64,000 nucleotides of DNA from assembly GCA_026027325.1 (NCBI GenBank), contig JAMSLZ010000009.1:1488001-1552000 (forward strand). Reading direction: 5' to 3'. Under the pieces are notes generated by a model. The model was not told where the DNA came from. It saw only the letters and a list, made by a program, of their open reading frames with translations, and searched no databases. This DNA comes from Actinomucor elegans (taxonomy: Eukaryota; Mucoromycota; Mucoromycetes; Mucorales; Mucoraceae). Position 1 is the first letter of the stretch. The number at the start of each line of letters is the position of its first letter. A program made the translations under genes and the position numbers. This document shows, piece by piece, positions 11,020 through 20,523 of this stretch.

Positions 11020-13425
11020 ATGCAAATTAACATTAACAACGATATCGCGTCAGTTCCTGAGGAACATCGCGTCAATTTCGACCTGGCTCGCAGATGCCAC
11101 ATATTTAAAATGCAAAACATGGCCAAATGCAGCAATGTACTTGAGCAAATGAACAATGAAGCTGAAGACGAAGCTAAAATGGCGGAAGCTATGAATTACG
11201 AGGAAAAAGCTACCGAATATGAAAGAAAAATGGAGCAAATCCTCGCTAACATTAATGCATCTATCGCTAAGGCAAAGGGCCCAGCAACCTTAACTTTACG
11301 CGAAAAGCTTCAAATGATGCATGGACATGTAAAAATTCAAGGCAATAACTTAAAACAACTTGTCTGGAAAACAGCAACAAGAATGGATGCTGAATTTGCA
11401 TCAGCCGAAAAAGCACTCAAAGCGTTGCAAATGACCTTACTGGAAATACTCGGACATAATCAAGAACATCTGGATTTGTTCTATCCTTTGCTAGTGACGG
11501 AAGCCCTCACACTTGAACAAAAGATTTGGTTTCAAGAGACTTTCAAGGGTCATGAAGGAAGATCAACATCGTGGAAGCAATTTCAAGAAGCCTTTGAGCA
11601 AAGATTCGCACCTTCACCTCACATCTGCAAGGATCTCCATAAGTTCTTGGAATTGGTGAACATGAGAATGATGCCTATCTCAGAAACGATTGAAGAGTAC
11701 ACTGTAAGGTTCAGGGAAGCATTCGAGGAGGCCAGTCTCTCTACGGGATTAAGTGACAACTACGTGATGGGGCACTTGTTTGTGGAAAGCCTACCTGCCC
11801 CATTGCAACAGGACATCTATCAGCAACTGATGAATAAGCGAATCGCTAATGGAGATCCAATGGACGTAGATGGCACGGAGACAGCATCTATCGGCCATAG
11901 TAGAAGTAGACCAGACCTCTTGCGAGACATCAACGATGCAGTGATCCAGGCTAAGAATTGCATTCTTGTAGCAGGTTTGAACCCTCACGGTAGCAATGTG
12001 GGTAGCAACGATATGGCTCCTCCCTACACACCTGATTTTGCCAGAGAGCTTGGATATATCAACACTATGATGAGACCAACGAACGGCAACATTTTCAACC
12101 AGGGTTTGATCATCCAAGGGCGGGGTAATTTTGCCAGAGTAGCTATGAACCGCAGTGAGGGTCAGAAGGCCGAGCACAACGTGCCAAGCACGATAAACTC
12201 AGGTCAAGGTAACTCCCATGAATCTTCCTTTGTCAATGCGGGCCATGCCGACAGCTTCATTGGAAGAAGGAGAAAACCTAACCCCACCGGTGAGAAAGCG
12301 GCAATGGCAGAAAGACCAGCCGGATATTACTACTGCAAATTTCATCAACGAGATGTAATGCACAAGTCAGAGGAATGCGATTTGAATCCAGACAAATCAC
12401 CAAAATTGTGCAAGTATAAATGCGGTGTGCCATACTTCAAGGGTCATAATGCCAGTTGCGATAAACTACACGCCAACAAAAGCAGAAGTCTTCCCACCGT
12501 AGCGGGTATTACAATTCACGACCCAATGCAAGGATGCAGTAATGAAATGGCAGGACCTTCTTCGGCCATCAAGCGCAACGCTAGTCAAGCTTTGTTACCT
12601 CAGCAGGATATTGATCGACGATGTAACAACCGTGCATCAGAAAAGAGACCCTCCAACCAGCGCGGCAAGCATGAAAACTTGTTGAATACAACACGGGAGG
12701 TACGCATCTTTGGTATCCGAGCTGAAAATTATGCAACAGCGGTTCAACAACAGGATGAAAAGGAGCGAAAGCGTAAAGCCGAGGAACAGAACGCAAATAT
12801 AAACCAGCAATCGACTCTACACACGAGGTCTGCTATGTCAATTCCTTCGTTAAAGCGGGCCATGCCGACAGCTTCGATGGATAAATTAGTACCTCAAGTG
12901 GAGCCTGGTCAAGATGGCAATAATGAAACGCAATTTCATGATATCGCAGCAGCTAACGTGAGAGCACACCACCAACACGAAGCTGATATTGATATGGAGG
13001 AAGTCGTGACAGACAAACCTATCAATAATGATCTTAGTAATCTTGCCCCAGATAATAGTCATTTGGAGGAACTGGATGAAGAGGATTTGCGAAAGTTATC
13101 GGAAGAATGTAAGTCAAAGACAGACGTCTATGCAAAAATCGGGATCAATGCCTCTTCTATCGAACAGGACACTAACAGCCCTTACTTTAACGTTCCGGTT
13201 ACTGTAGAAAATGTAAGGACCATGGCTACGGTGGATTCAGGGGCTAATAAAAGTATCCTGTCACCAAAGCTAGTTTCCTTACTTTCTTTACCTATTACTT
13301 CTCCGAGAGGTAATGGTTCTATCCAGCTAGCTGCTAGCAAGGTAGAAGTACCGCGCATAGGAACTGTTAATAAAGTAAATTTTTGTCATAACGGTATCAA
13401 GACCATACTACTTTACATAGAATAG
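11020..13425 (+). CDS. gag-pro: Gag-protease polyprotein, truncated before RT
   Basis: 801 residues. Residues 40-80 look coiled coil (Glu/Lys/Met-rich). Residues about 120-280 match the retrotransposon Gag fold (WKQFQEAFEQRF, then MRMMPISETIEEYTVRFREAF). A zinc-knuckle-like cluster lies near residue 470 (CKYKCGVPYFKGHNASC, spacing CX3CX7HX3C). The last 60 residues start an aspartic protease, VDSGANKS, with the catalytic Asp at about residue 741. The frame then runs into the 3' LTR, where the stop codon is supplied (ILLYIE end). The protease is incomplete: no ILG-type second motif is visible. The polyprotein forms retrotransposon particles in the cytoplasm; without pol this copy could move only if a related element acts in trans. 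Confidence 0.85.
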   Translation: MQININNDIASVPEEHRVNFDLARRCHIFKMQNMAKCSNVLEQMNNEAEDEAKMAEAMNYEEKATEYERKMEQILANINASIAKAKGPATLTLREKLQMMHGHVKIQGNNLKQLVWKTATRMDAEFASAEKALKALQMTLLEILGHNQEHLDLFYPLLVTEALTLEQKIWFQETFKGHEGRSTSWKQFQEAFEQRFAPSPHICKDLHKFLELVNMRMMPISETIEEYTVRFREAFEEASLSTGLSDNYVMGHLFVESLPAPLQQDIYQQLMNKRIANGDPMDVDGTETASIGHSRSRPDLLRDINDAVIQAKNCILVAGLNPHGSNVGSNDMAPPYTPDFARELGYINTMMRPTNGNIFNQGLIIQGRGNFARVAMNRSEGQKAEHNVPSTINSGQGNSHESSFVNAGHADSFIGRRRKPNPTGEKAAMAERPAGYYYCKFHQRDVMHKSEECDLNPDKSPKLCKYKCGVPYFKGHNASCDKLHANKSRSLPTVAGITIHDPMQGCSNEMAGPSSAIKRNASQALLPQQDIDRRCNNRASEKRPSNQRGKHENLLNTTREVRIFGIRAENYATAVQQQDEKERKRKAEEQNANINQQSTLHTRSAMSIPSLKRAMPTASMDKLVPQVEPGQDGNNETQFHDIAAANVRAHHQHEADIDMEEVVTDKPINNDLSNLAPDNSHLEELDEEDLRKLSEECKSKTDVYAKIGINASSIEQDTNSPYFNVPVTVENVRTMATVDSGANKSILSPKLVSLLSLPITSPRGNGSIQLAASKVEVPRIGTVNKVNFCHNGIKTILLYIE

Positions 13426-13609
13426 TAATAGAAGTGGCCTGAATAGTTAACTTGTGTAATCGTGACTAGTTATATTTACTATATGTAACCACCACCCAGC
13501 CTATTAATAACAGAAGGCGGGCAGTGGTAGAATAAATCTCTCTCTTGTTTTCTGTCTCGTTAATTAAACACGTACCTAACTAATTACGAACATCTCAGGA
13601 AACATCTCA
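13407..13609 (+). repeat. 3' LTR of pol-less element, 5'-truncated
   Basis: 203 bp matching 10768-10970 with one visible substitution. The first 13 bp of the LTR are missing at the deletion junction and are replaced by protease coding sequence. It ends next to TSD AGTGT (13610-13614). Confidence 0.9.
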
Positions 13610-13777
13610 AGTGTAACTCTGGTTTGATGCAACGTTACGCGAGTTGCCTTTTTACAATTATTCAATAATAAAAAATAAAAAATAAAAAATAAAATAAAAT
13701 ACGAATGTAGAATAGAGTTTACGTGAACTACTAACGAGTCTTTTTTCGCTTAAAAATATCTTAATCAACTTTGAACA

Positions 13778-15206
13778 ATGTCTGAAGAAAATCGTGAAAT
13801 CCAAGAACTCGAAAAGCTTAAAGCCATTCATCTGGGACAATATCAACGTCTTATCAACGAAATCAGCGTTAACATGGAGCAAGAAGATGATGCTTTATTG
13901 CAGATCCTTAGACATCAGTGGGGATCGGCCGAAGAACTGCAGTACAGCTTCATTGCAAGCGAGTTTGAAAGAGAAGCTGGGTTTCCTATCATTCACTTGC
14001 CAGTTTTTTTGAATGGTACATATGGGTTACGTGAACGAATCACATACCGTGAAGGACGACTTACTGCTCGAGAAAGAGTGGAATATTTTCAGCTTAGGCT
14101 CGCCAATCTTGCTGACGATAATAACGCCGTTGACAGCTTTCGATCGACTTTTCGCATCGATAAGACTACGTTTGAATGGCTTGTAGCTGAATTGATGCAC
14201 TCCCCTGAATTGCAGTTTACGGCAAATAATGCCACACCCGTCGAAGTACAAGTGGGAGCAACATTGATGAGGTTGGCAAATCATCATTATGGTTATCGAC
14301 TGATAAAAAATGATTGGCAAATATCCTATGGCAGCTACACTAATTTCACTCGCCGAGTGACCAAGGCTATCAGAACTAAGTTGACATCAACGCTTCTTCG
14401 ATGGCCAGATACTCGTGATCTAGCTCTTGAAACTGCAAGAGGATTTGCTATGGCATCAACTTCACAAATCGACAGCGCCTTCCAAACATCATTGGTGCGA
14501 TTGATGGAAAGAACTGCACTATTAGAAAGCCATCACCACCTCTTTTAGGTGCTTTAACTCGCGATAGACATGGGAATTACTCCATGAAGTTAACTGCAGT
14601 ATGTGATCATCTTCTTCGATTTACATATATCAGAGTAGGCGACTCAGGTATAGTTTATAAAAAATTAAAAAACTTACATTTTATTCATGTGCATTACACT
14701 ATATAGGAAGAAGTCATGATGCGTCAGCCTTCCATTCTTCCGATATTATTTCGGAAATGATGCAAGATCACGGCAGATACTTTCCTACAAATGGATATAT
14801 CCTGGGAGACTCAGCTTACCCTTTAAACTATCATCTTATCGTCCCGTTCCCCCAGAGCGAGTGTATTCACGACGAACGAAAGAAGCAGTTCAACGCTATG
14901 CTTTCAAGTTCAAGAGTTGCCATCGAAAGGGCCTTCGGAACGCTTGTTGCTCGATGGAGATTCCTCGCGTTGCATATCTACATCTTAGACCTTTTGGATA
15001 TCAACGATGTCATTTCATCATGCTGTATTTTGCATAATATATGCATCAACAATGGGGCGCCTCAATTTGAAGAAGATCCAACCTTACGTTTTTATTCAGT
15101 CGATGAGAATGATATTGAACTTACAGAGGAAGTCATTGCAGAAAGAAACGAGAATCCTGCAGGAAGAGAAAGGCGCAATGCTTTGTTTCATTCAATTTTT
15201 GGATAG
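13778..15206 (+). pseudogene. PIF/Harbinger transposase (HARBI1-like), one frameshift
   Basis: N-terminal helical part (residues 1-225) is open from ATG 13778. The first catalytic block (IIGAIDGKNCTI) is in another frame, so one base appears lost near 14477. A 59-nt intron at 14648-14706 (GTATAG..ATATAG) joins GDSG to RSHDASAF in frame. The second catalytic Asp is in LGDSAYPL and the Glu in ERAFGTLVARWR, followed by the usual C-terminal helix to the stop at 15206. DDE nuclease/transposase of PIF/Harbinger, cutting at the 29-bp TIRs with TWA targets. It converges with the Myb-like gene, the stop codons being 52 bp apart. The frameshift could be real decay or a base-call error, since everything else is intact. 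Confidence 0.88.
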
Positions 15207-15258
15207 TTAGTATTGAAGTTGTATTTCGCTAGCAAAAACCTGGTAGATTTTTTATTAT

Positions 15259-16398
15259 TTAAAAGGAACGGCTTCTATTGTTCGTGTTTTGAGTACGAAA
15301 AGGAGAGGGATTTGACGTGGCAGAGGATGGAAATGAAGAAGATTGGGCATGGGAAGGTAAAGGAGATGTAGTAGGTGAAGGGGAGTTAGAATGTGTAGAA
15401 GTATTGGGTACTAAACCACTTCTAGACAGGATGTCAGACCTTCTACGATCGTAGTATTGTTCCGTGCGCTCCATACTGGCTACCAACCTTTGTTGATACC
15501 TTAATTGTTCTCTTCTTGTTTCCATGAACTCTCTCATGAAACTGGTGGATGTTTCATGAAACTGCATGGCAGATTCTGCAAATCGTCCAAAAAGTGCTCT
15601 CATAGGATCAGAACGAGCCTGATTCGCTTCGTTCATATCTGTCATCGAATCAATATACATCCTCATTGAATGTTGTCCTGGACGACGTCTACCTCCGCTC
15701 CTCTCGGCATCTGTTGGACGATTATCGACTGTTCGACCACCCATAAACGACGAGTATACGGTGGATGGTGTTACTGTCTCCATTCTTTGAGCCATTTCAG
15801 ACAGTCGATCGTGGTATCTCCAGAACGGTAAAGGTGTAGAGCCAGTATTTCTTTGAGCGTCTACTCTCCGTCTAAAGTTATACAAGAGATCGTTCCATTT
15901 TGCTTTAATCGAAGCTAACGTTCTGCATCCATTGATATGAGGGGACGTATTGTATTCATTCAGCAATTGTCGGTAAATATCAGCTTTGTCAGCGTTATTA
16001 GTCGAAAGCTCGATTCTCGCAAAATACGTACTGTAAAGTTCAATAACTTTCCATTCGCTGGCTTCATCGTAAGGTCTGGAAACTGTAGCGTGATGCTGCT
16101 CGCTATTACCTGTTTCTTCCTCATTGTCTTCTGTGTCAGACTCGGATAAAGATGTGACAGTAGGCGGTACTGGAAGTTCAACACCCCTTCCTCTACCTCT
16201 TGGTCTGCCTCTTGGCCTACCACTTGGCCTACCACTTGGCCTACCACTTGGTCTACCTCTTGGTCTACCTCTTGGTCTACCTCTTCCTCTTCCTCTAACT
16301 GTTTGAGTAGGAAGTGCATCTCGATTTTCTTCATTGACTGGTGATGGGGCTGGGATATTGCTAACGAAAACCCATTGCTCACTGGTATTATTGTTCAT
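15259..16398 (-). CDS. Harbinger Myb/SANT-like DNA-binding protein with AT-hook array
   Basis: 379 residues, no introns needed. Residues about 34-75 are a run of RGRP/SGRP repeats resembling tandem AT-hooks. Residues about 105-215 are a Myb/SANT-trihelix-like domain (SEWKVIELYSTYF, then IKAKWNDLLYNFRRRV and PFWRYHDRL). The C-terminal part is a helical Arg/Gln-rich segment and a Ser/Pro-rich tail. In PIF/Harbinger elements a second Myb-like protein binds the element ends and brings the nuclease into the nucleus; the same role is inferred here. Transcribed convergently with the transposase. The long AT-hook array is unusual for the partner protein and could help bind the AT-rich subterminal DNA (16500-16740). 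Confidence 0.85.
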   Translation of the reverse strand: MNNNTSEQWVFVSNIPAPSPVNEENRDALPTQTVRGRGRGRPRGRPRGRPSGRPSGRPSGRPRGRPRGRGRGVELPVPPTVTSLSESDTEDNEEETGNSEQHHATVSRPYDEASEWKVIELYSTYFARIELSTNNADKADIYRQLLNEYNTSPHINGCRTLASIKAKWNDLLYNFRRRVDAQRNTGSTPLPFWRYHDRLSEMAQRMETVTPSTVYSSFMGGRTVDNRPTDAERSGGRRRPGQHSMRMYIDSMTDMNEANQARSDPMRALFGRFAESAMQFHETSTSFMREFMETRREQLRYQQRLVASMERTEQYYDRRRSDILSRSGLVPNTSTHSNSPSPTTSPLPSHAQSSSFPSSATSNPSPFRTQNTNNRSRSF

Positions 16399-16883
16399 AG
16401 TAGTAGAAAATTGTTTGATAACGTATGCAAAAGGTAAGTTTTAGAAAAAAAAATAATGTGGATTGAAATAAAAAAGGGGGAGTGCAGCTGAAAACCTGTG
16501 GGTTTGAATGTTCAGTTTAGTATCCTAATTCGTAATTAAATTATAACTTATCGATGGATCCATCGAATGGAGAAAATTAAATAAATTTTGCAGGTAAAAT
16601 CCGTTTTTGCTATTTATTATTATTTTATTATTTATTTAATTCGAAATGGATTTTCGTGAAACGTTTCATAAATTTCCAAACTTGCTATTATTCCCAATTC
16701 GTAATTAAATAATTTCCAGTCGATGGCCGCTTGTGAATGACCTAAGTCAGTAAACTAGTCTATTTAAGACACAATGATTATGTAATAGATCAGAGACAAT
16801 TGGGTATTACATTATGAGTGGGATTAAATATATCTATTATAAAAAAATAAAAAAAATTGAAAAAGTAATAATATAAAAAAGAA

Positions 16884-17180
16884 ATGGATGAAATATTTAA
16901 TATTATTGTAGATGATAAATATAAATACAATATTAAACGAAGTATAATTATAAAAGATATGAAAAAATATGATTTAGCAGAATACAAAATAAAGCAAAAA
17001 GATGGGTGTTATGAAATCTACATGAAAAAAAATGGTTCAAATAAAAGATTAAGAAAAGTATATGAATTTAAGACATATAATAAAGATAAAAACAAAGGTA
17101 TAAAAAGAAAAACATTAGATAATAAGAATAATATGATACTTGATGAAATCGCACCCATCATGAAAAAACTTAAATTATAA
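16884..17180 (+). CDS. Merlin second ORF, copy 1 (98 aa, Lys-rich)
   Basis: 98 residues starting MDEIFNIIVDDKYKY; strongly basic (KNKGIKRKTLDNKNN near residue 75). Identical in copy 2 (27375-27671), and broken by a one-base loss in copy 3. It lies between the transposase and the right TIR, in the same orientation as the transposase. No domain recognised; the Lys-rich part could be a nuclear signal. Merlin elements are usually described with the transposase alone, so conservation here is notable, although very recent copies would be alike even without selection. Confidence 0.6.
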   Translation: MDEIFNIIVDDKYKYNIKRSIIIKDMKKYDLAEYKIKQKDGCYEIYMKKNGSNKRLRKVYEFKTYNKDKNKGIKRKTLDNKNNMILDEIAPIMKKLKL

Positions 17181-17682
17181 TTTAAATATATTTTCTAAAT
17201 TAAATTTTTCAATATCTATTCCATTAATTTTAACATTTATATCATGCTGATAATTATTATCTAAATTAAATTTTTATTTTCTAAGTTTTTTATTTCTTCC
17301 TTCACAATATCTATTTCTAATAAATTTTCATTATATTCATCATATGAGAAACATTTTAAATATAATTTTATTGTTATTATATATTTTTAATTAATATTTT
17401 TATTATCTATTACTTGATATATAAAATTAAATAGTTTTAATAGAAAAAGAAAATAAAATATTGAAAATAAAGGAAAAAGTAGAATTTATGATAAAAATAT
17501 GAAAAAAAGAATGATTTTAGAAATTAGTAATTGTAATTATTTAAATACTTTTTGATATATTTATTGGTCATATTAAAAGCTTAAAAAACAAAAAATGTTA
17601 AGCATTTCCCTATGAAGTGTAAAATAAAATATTATGTATTATTAGTATAAATTAAATCTGAGACCTCGTTTGGTAATCACCC

Positions 17683-18398
17683 ACAACAATTCCTCATTAG
17701 TAATAAGATAGCTATTCATTCTTTATTTCGATCATAAAATGAAGGTGTATTTATATTAGTTAAAGGTCTTATGTTTAACCGATTGACAGGTGCGGTAAAA
17801 TTAAAATATAAAAGCAGATAGTAAGTCGATTATAACTTGGTTATAGTTTATTCAACTTAAATGTGATTAATTATTTCTAACTAGTTTTTCTAGCTTGTAT
17901 TTATACTCGTTGAATTGTGACTGAAGGTTATTTACTTGTGTTCATATAAAAAGTATAAGAAGGACGTATCTCTGTTTAAGGACTGTATCGCTGTATAAGG
18001 TAATCAATGATGCTTTAGTATGTATGTGCTACAGCTAGGGCGCACAGGCCTCTAGTCTGTCTGTACTTCAATTATGTGGCTATTTCACCACAGTGATAAT
18101 ATTTATGAAATGTATGATAAAAACAAATCAAGGTTTTTAAAAAATTTAGAAATAAGTTTCAAAATATGTAGTAATGAAAAAATAATTAATAGTAATTTAG
18201 TTTTTCCTTTATAAACATTTAATAGTATAAAGAAGACTTCAATTGATAGTTTTATAAAATTAATTGAAGAAATGGTATAAAAAATTATATGAGAGTTAGA
18301 TGCATAATGACCCGCACCACCCTGACGGTTTTGGGAGGTAATTAACATACAATCTTTAGAGTGAGCATGTATCTGGATGATACTATATGCGGTATTAA
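17683..18398. repeat. Flank of LTR-B and remnant of LTR family D
   Basis: After the Merlin TSD, the segment 17791-17965 (GTGCGGTAAAATTAAAAT to the TTACTTGTGTT region) matches 40356-40505 and, more weakly, 48566-48680. This suggests a fourth LTR family whose ends I cannot fix. From 17970 to 18398 nothing coding is recognised. Confidence 0.5.
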
Positions 18399-18683
18399 GG
18401 AGGTCATACAGATACTCGCAATTGTTGTACAATTACTCGTACAGGTTCTGGGTTAGAGTGGATGACCGGGTGTAGTAGAATGCGGTTATCCAATATGTCT
18501 CCGGCGTTTCAAATATTTTTAGCCGTTTTAAAAATTGGAAATTAGCCATTTAAATGGGTACACATATTCAGAGAACATCACAGCAGCCAAAAATATGCCC
18601 ATGAGTAAATACCTGAGGTCATCCACTAACCCAGAACCTGTACGAGTAATTGTACAACAATTGCAAGTATCTGTATGACCTCC
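18399..18683. mobile_element. Fold-back MITE with 67-69-bp TIRs, TSD TAA
   Basis: The left arm 18399-18467 and right arm 18617-18683 are inverted copies starting GGAGGTCATACAGATACT, with about three differences. The loop is about 150 bp. TAA flanks both ends (18396-18398 and 18684-18686), as expected for PIF/Harbinger-derived MITEs. Its TIR is unlike that of the Harbinger at 10685. No coding capacity. Confidence 0.8.
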
Positions 18684-18956
18684 TAAGATACAAAGCATTC
18701 ACATATTTAAGATCTCAACTCATCCAATTTGGCATTCAATAATAATACAATATTTAATAGATCTCAAGCTGTGCAATATAGAGATCTTGATCTTTTCTTT
18801 TACATTAATAAACAAACCGCACGTTCCGCATGACCGAATTGTTATAGTCCCTTTTGTAGTAGAAATCAACTTATATATTCCGTATAACTCTCATTTTTTT
18901 CGATCGACGGTCTTCGAACGTAGTTTGTCAACATCTCAATCCTATATCACGTTGGT

Positions 18957-19090
18957 ATGAACAATTCCCAAACCCCAACCTCCTCCCCCACTTATGTGGC
19001 CATGGTACGTAAAGACAGTAATGAGTCTGCCACTTCAGCTGCGTCTCAGTTTAGTGAGTTGCACGTCTCGCATGCAAGGCAGTATGTTCC
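18957..19090 (+). pseudogene. Truncated ORF start, retroelement gag/ORF1-like
   Basis: An open frame starts MNNSQTPTSSPTYVAMVR and is cut after about 45 codons by the LTR-B fragment at 19091. The Ser/Thr/Pro-rich opening followed by Ala/Ser-rich helix is reminiscent of retrotransposon gag or LINE ORF1 starts. No further domain remains. Upstream 18687-18956 is non-coding. Confidence 0.3.
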
Positions 19091-19166
19091 TGTTGTGTTT
19101 GCACAGTGAATAATAAAGAAGACTAAAAGAAGTACTTTTTGAGACTGTGTTTTATTATCAAAGATA
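19091..19166 (-). repeat. LTR family B fragment
   Basis: TGTTGTGTTTGCACAGTG at 19091 matches the start of the LTRs at 41052 and 48236 for about 75 bp, with some differences, then diverges. It directly precedes an inverted LTR-A. Confidence 0.75.
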
Positions 19167-19191
19167 CAGTGACTTACAATATTGTCCGCAT

Positions 19192-19547
19192 TGTTGTAAA
19201 CATGACTTGTTCAGTGTCCGTCACCAATCAGGTCAATGTTCGACAATGCTTATACTCAGCTTGTGCTTTGTAACGTCGGTTAAGAGATATATATGGAAAT
19301 TAAAATGCTTAGTGCAACTAACCTTCATAAACTATCTATCACCGAATATAAAGTCGTACTAGAATGGATTACTATAAATCCTTGTTAACTCCATGAGCAC
19401 AGTCTTTGACTAACTCAATCGTCTATAATACCAAGTTAAATCCGAACTTCAATTTTGTATAAATAGCTCATCATTTTAATGCTTTAATAAATTAATTCGT
19501 TTTATCAGTCTGGTTATTTTACAGTCTTTATTATATTCGATATAACA
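19192..19547 (-). repeat. Solo LTR, family A, copy 3 (inverted)
   Basis: 356 bp, TGTTGTAAACATG to CGATATAACA, the reverse complement of 8581-8942 and 9176-9539 with a few changes and a small deletion. Flanking 5-mers differ (CGCAT and ATATA), so no TSD; possibly a product of recombination between elements. Confidence 0.88.
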
Positions 19548-19868
19548 ATATACATAAGATAACGATTAGAATCAAGATCAAGATTAGGGTTAACAGCAAA
19601 AAATAAATTCAGAAATAAAGTAAGATTGGGATTAAGATTAAGATTAATAAATCCATATAAATTAAGGATAAAATTAAGGTTAGGAATATAACTAGGATAA
19701 GGATTAATACACTATTTTCAGAAATTATTCGTTCACAAAAAATAAAAAATATCGATCACAAAAATAAAAAGTATCGCTCATTTAAAATTTTAAATACTAA
19801 TCATTATAAGAAAAAAATTTCGCTCATCTTCAGATTTTGTATTTTATTAATTAGTATTTAAATCTAAA
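19548..19868 (+). repeat. Degenerate telomere-like GATTAAG tract, short block
   Basis: Up to about 19710 it is C-poor, with repeated GATTA/GGATTA words (AAGATTAGGGTTAACAG). The rest is an AT-rich stretch with repeated words such as TATCGCTCA. No gene. Confidence 0.55.
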
Positions 19869-20141
19869 ATGAACAGAGTTTTGTTTGAAGATGGTGAAGG
19901 AAATCTTACTGATGAAGATGGTGTAGAAGTTTCAGTTGTAGATATGGAAGTAGACGAAATTGAGTATCCTCTGGAAGACATTACGAACTACGACAGCTGT
20001 CTGGACCTCAAGCCGCCTGAAAAACCGGTGAAAGTAAAGCAAGAGGTCGAACAGCAACCATATGAAACTAAAGTAGAGGATGAAGCGAATAATAAAAAAA
20101 CCAGAACCTATAGATCGCACAAAGCCGAGGAGCAACGTTAA
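19869..20141 (+). pseudogene. Acidic ORF truncated by MITE, possible transposase N-terminus
   Basis: 90 residues starting MNRVLFEDGEGNLTDEDG; very acidic up to residue about 60, then basic (KKTRTYRSHKAEEQR). The last codons and the stop come from the 390-bp repeat at 20131, so the original reading frame was probably longer. The YRSH..EQ ending resembles the start of helix-turn-helix domains in fungal DDE proteins, but this is weak. Function not assigned. Confidence 0.4.
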
Positions 20142-20523
20142 AAATAAAAAAAATAAAAATTAGTTTTTAAATTAAATAGTGTTTTTTGTAATTATATTTT
20201 TTTTTGTTTAACACTTTTTTATTGTAATTTTTGAAAGTTTGGTAATTAACGTAAAAATAAGAAATTGCAATAATTATGCAAAACTTATAAAGATTAAACT
20301 TTTATATTACTTTTCAATACAATTAAACTTTTTTTTTCATAATATTTCACACCAGATCGAAACCCTGTTGTGCGACAATTTTTTTCTTTTAAAATTGATT
20401 AAAAAGCACGTCGTAAGTTTTTTAGCAACTTACAACTTGATAAATAAAGAAAACTATATAATTTTAATTTAATAATATGAAAATAATTATAATATATATA
20501 TTAATTATTAATGATATGTAAGG
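20131..20523 (-). repeat. 390-bp MITE-like repeat, copy 2 (inverted)
   Basis: GAGCAACGTT to GTAGCTC, the reverse complement of 7762-8159, including the hairpin and the GTTGTGCGACAA block. It interrupts the acidic ORF at 19869. Confidence 0.8.

Larger units (their letters stand above)
10755..13609 (+). mobile_element. Pol-less LTR retroelement (gag plus partial protease)
   Basis: Direct repeats of 203 bp (10768-10970 and 13407-13609, one difference seen) flank a gag-protease ORF. The 5' LTR probably starts at 10755 (TGTAGTGGAC) and ends ATCTCA at 10970. TSD AGTGT is at 10750-10754 and 13610-13614. The 3' LTR lacks its first 13 bp and abuts the protease coding region directly. RT, RNase H, integrase and polypurine tract are all missing. 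The intact TSD shows one insertion followed, or preceded, by an internal deletion reaching into the 3' LTR. Confidence 0.9.
10685..16742. mobile_element. PIF/Harbinger DNA transposon, interrupted by an LTR element
   Basis: The 29-bp TIRs (GGTCATTCACAAGC start on both sides, one mismatch over 29) lie at 10685-10713 and 16714-16742. TSD TAA is at 10682-10684 and 16743-16745. The uninterrupted target is visible in Merlin copy 2 (GACTAAGTCAGTAAAC at about 27231), confirming both ends. It encodes the two proteins typical of the superfamily: a HARBI1-like nuclease (13778-15206) and a Myb/SANT-like DNA-binding protein (15259-16398, opposite strand). Removing the LTR element leaves about 3.2 kb. Confidence 0.95.
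9170..17682 (+). mobile_element. Merlin (IS1016/ISXO2-like) DNA transposon, copy 1, interrupted
   Basis: Starts GGATGT at 9170 and ends AATCACCC at 17682, with 8-bp TSD ACAACAAT at 9162-9169 and 17683-17690. Removing the solo LTR-A with one TSD copy (369 bp) and the Harbinger with one TSD copy (6061 bp) leaves 2083 bp, exactly the length of copy 2. It carries a transposase pseudogene and, past the Harbinger, an intact second ORF. The 8-9-bp TSD and ISXO2-type transposase define the Merlin superfamily. Confidence 0.93.

Noticed and set aside
14410..14480. Intron instead of frameshift in the Harbinger transposase
   Set aside because: The possible donor at 14412 and acceptor near 14476 do not restore the frame; a one-base loss does.
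18103..18432. 109-codon minus-strand ORF
   Set aside because: Overlaps the fold-back MITE arm; AT-driven composition and no family signature.
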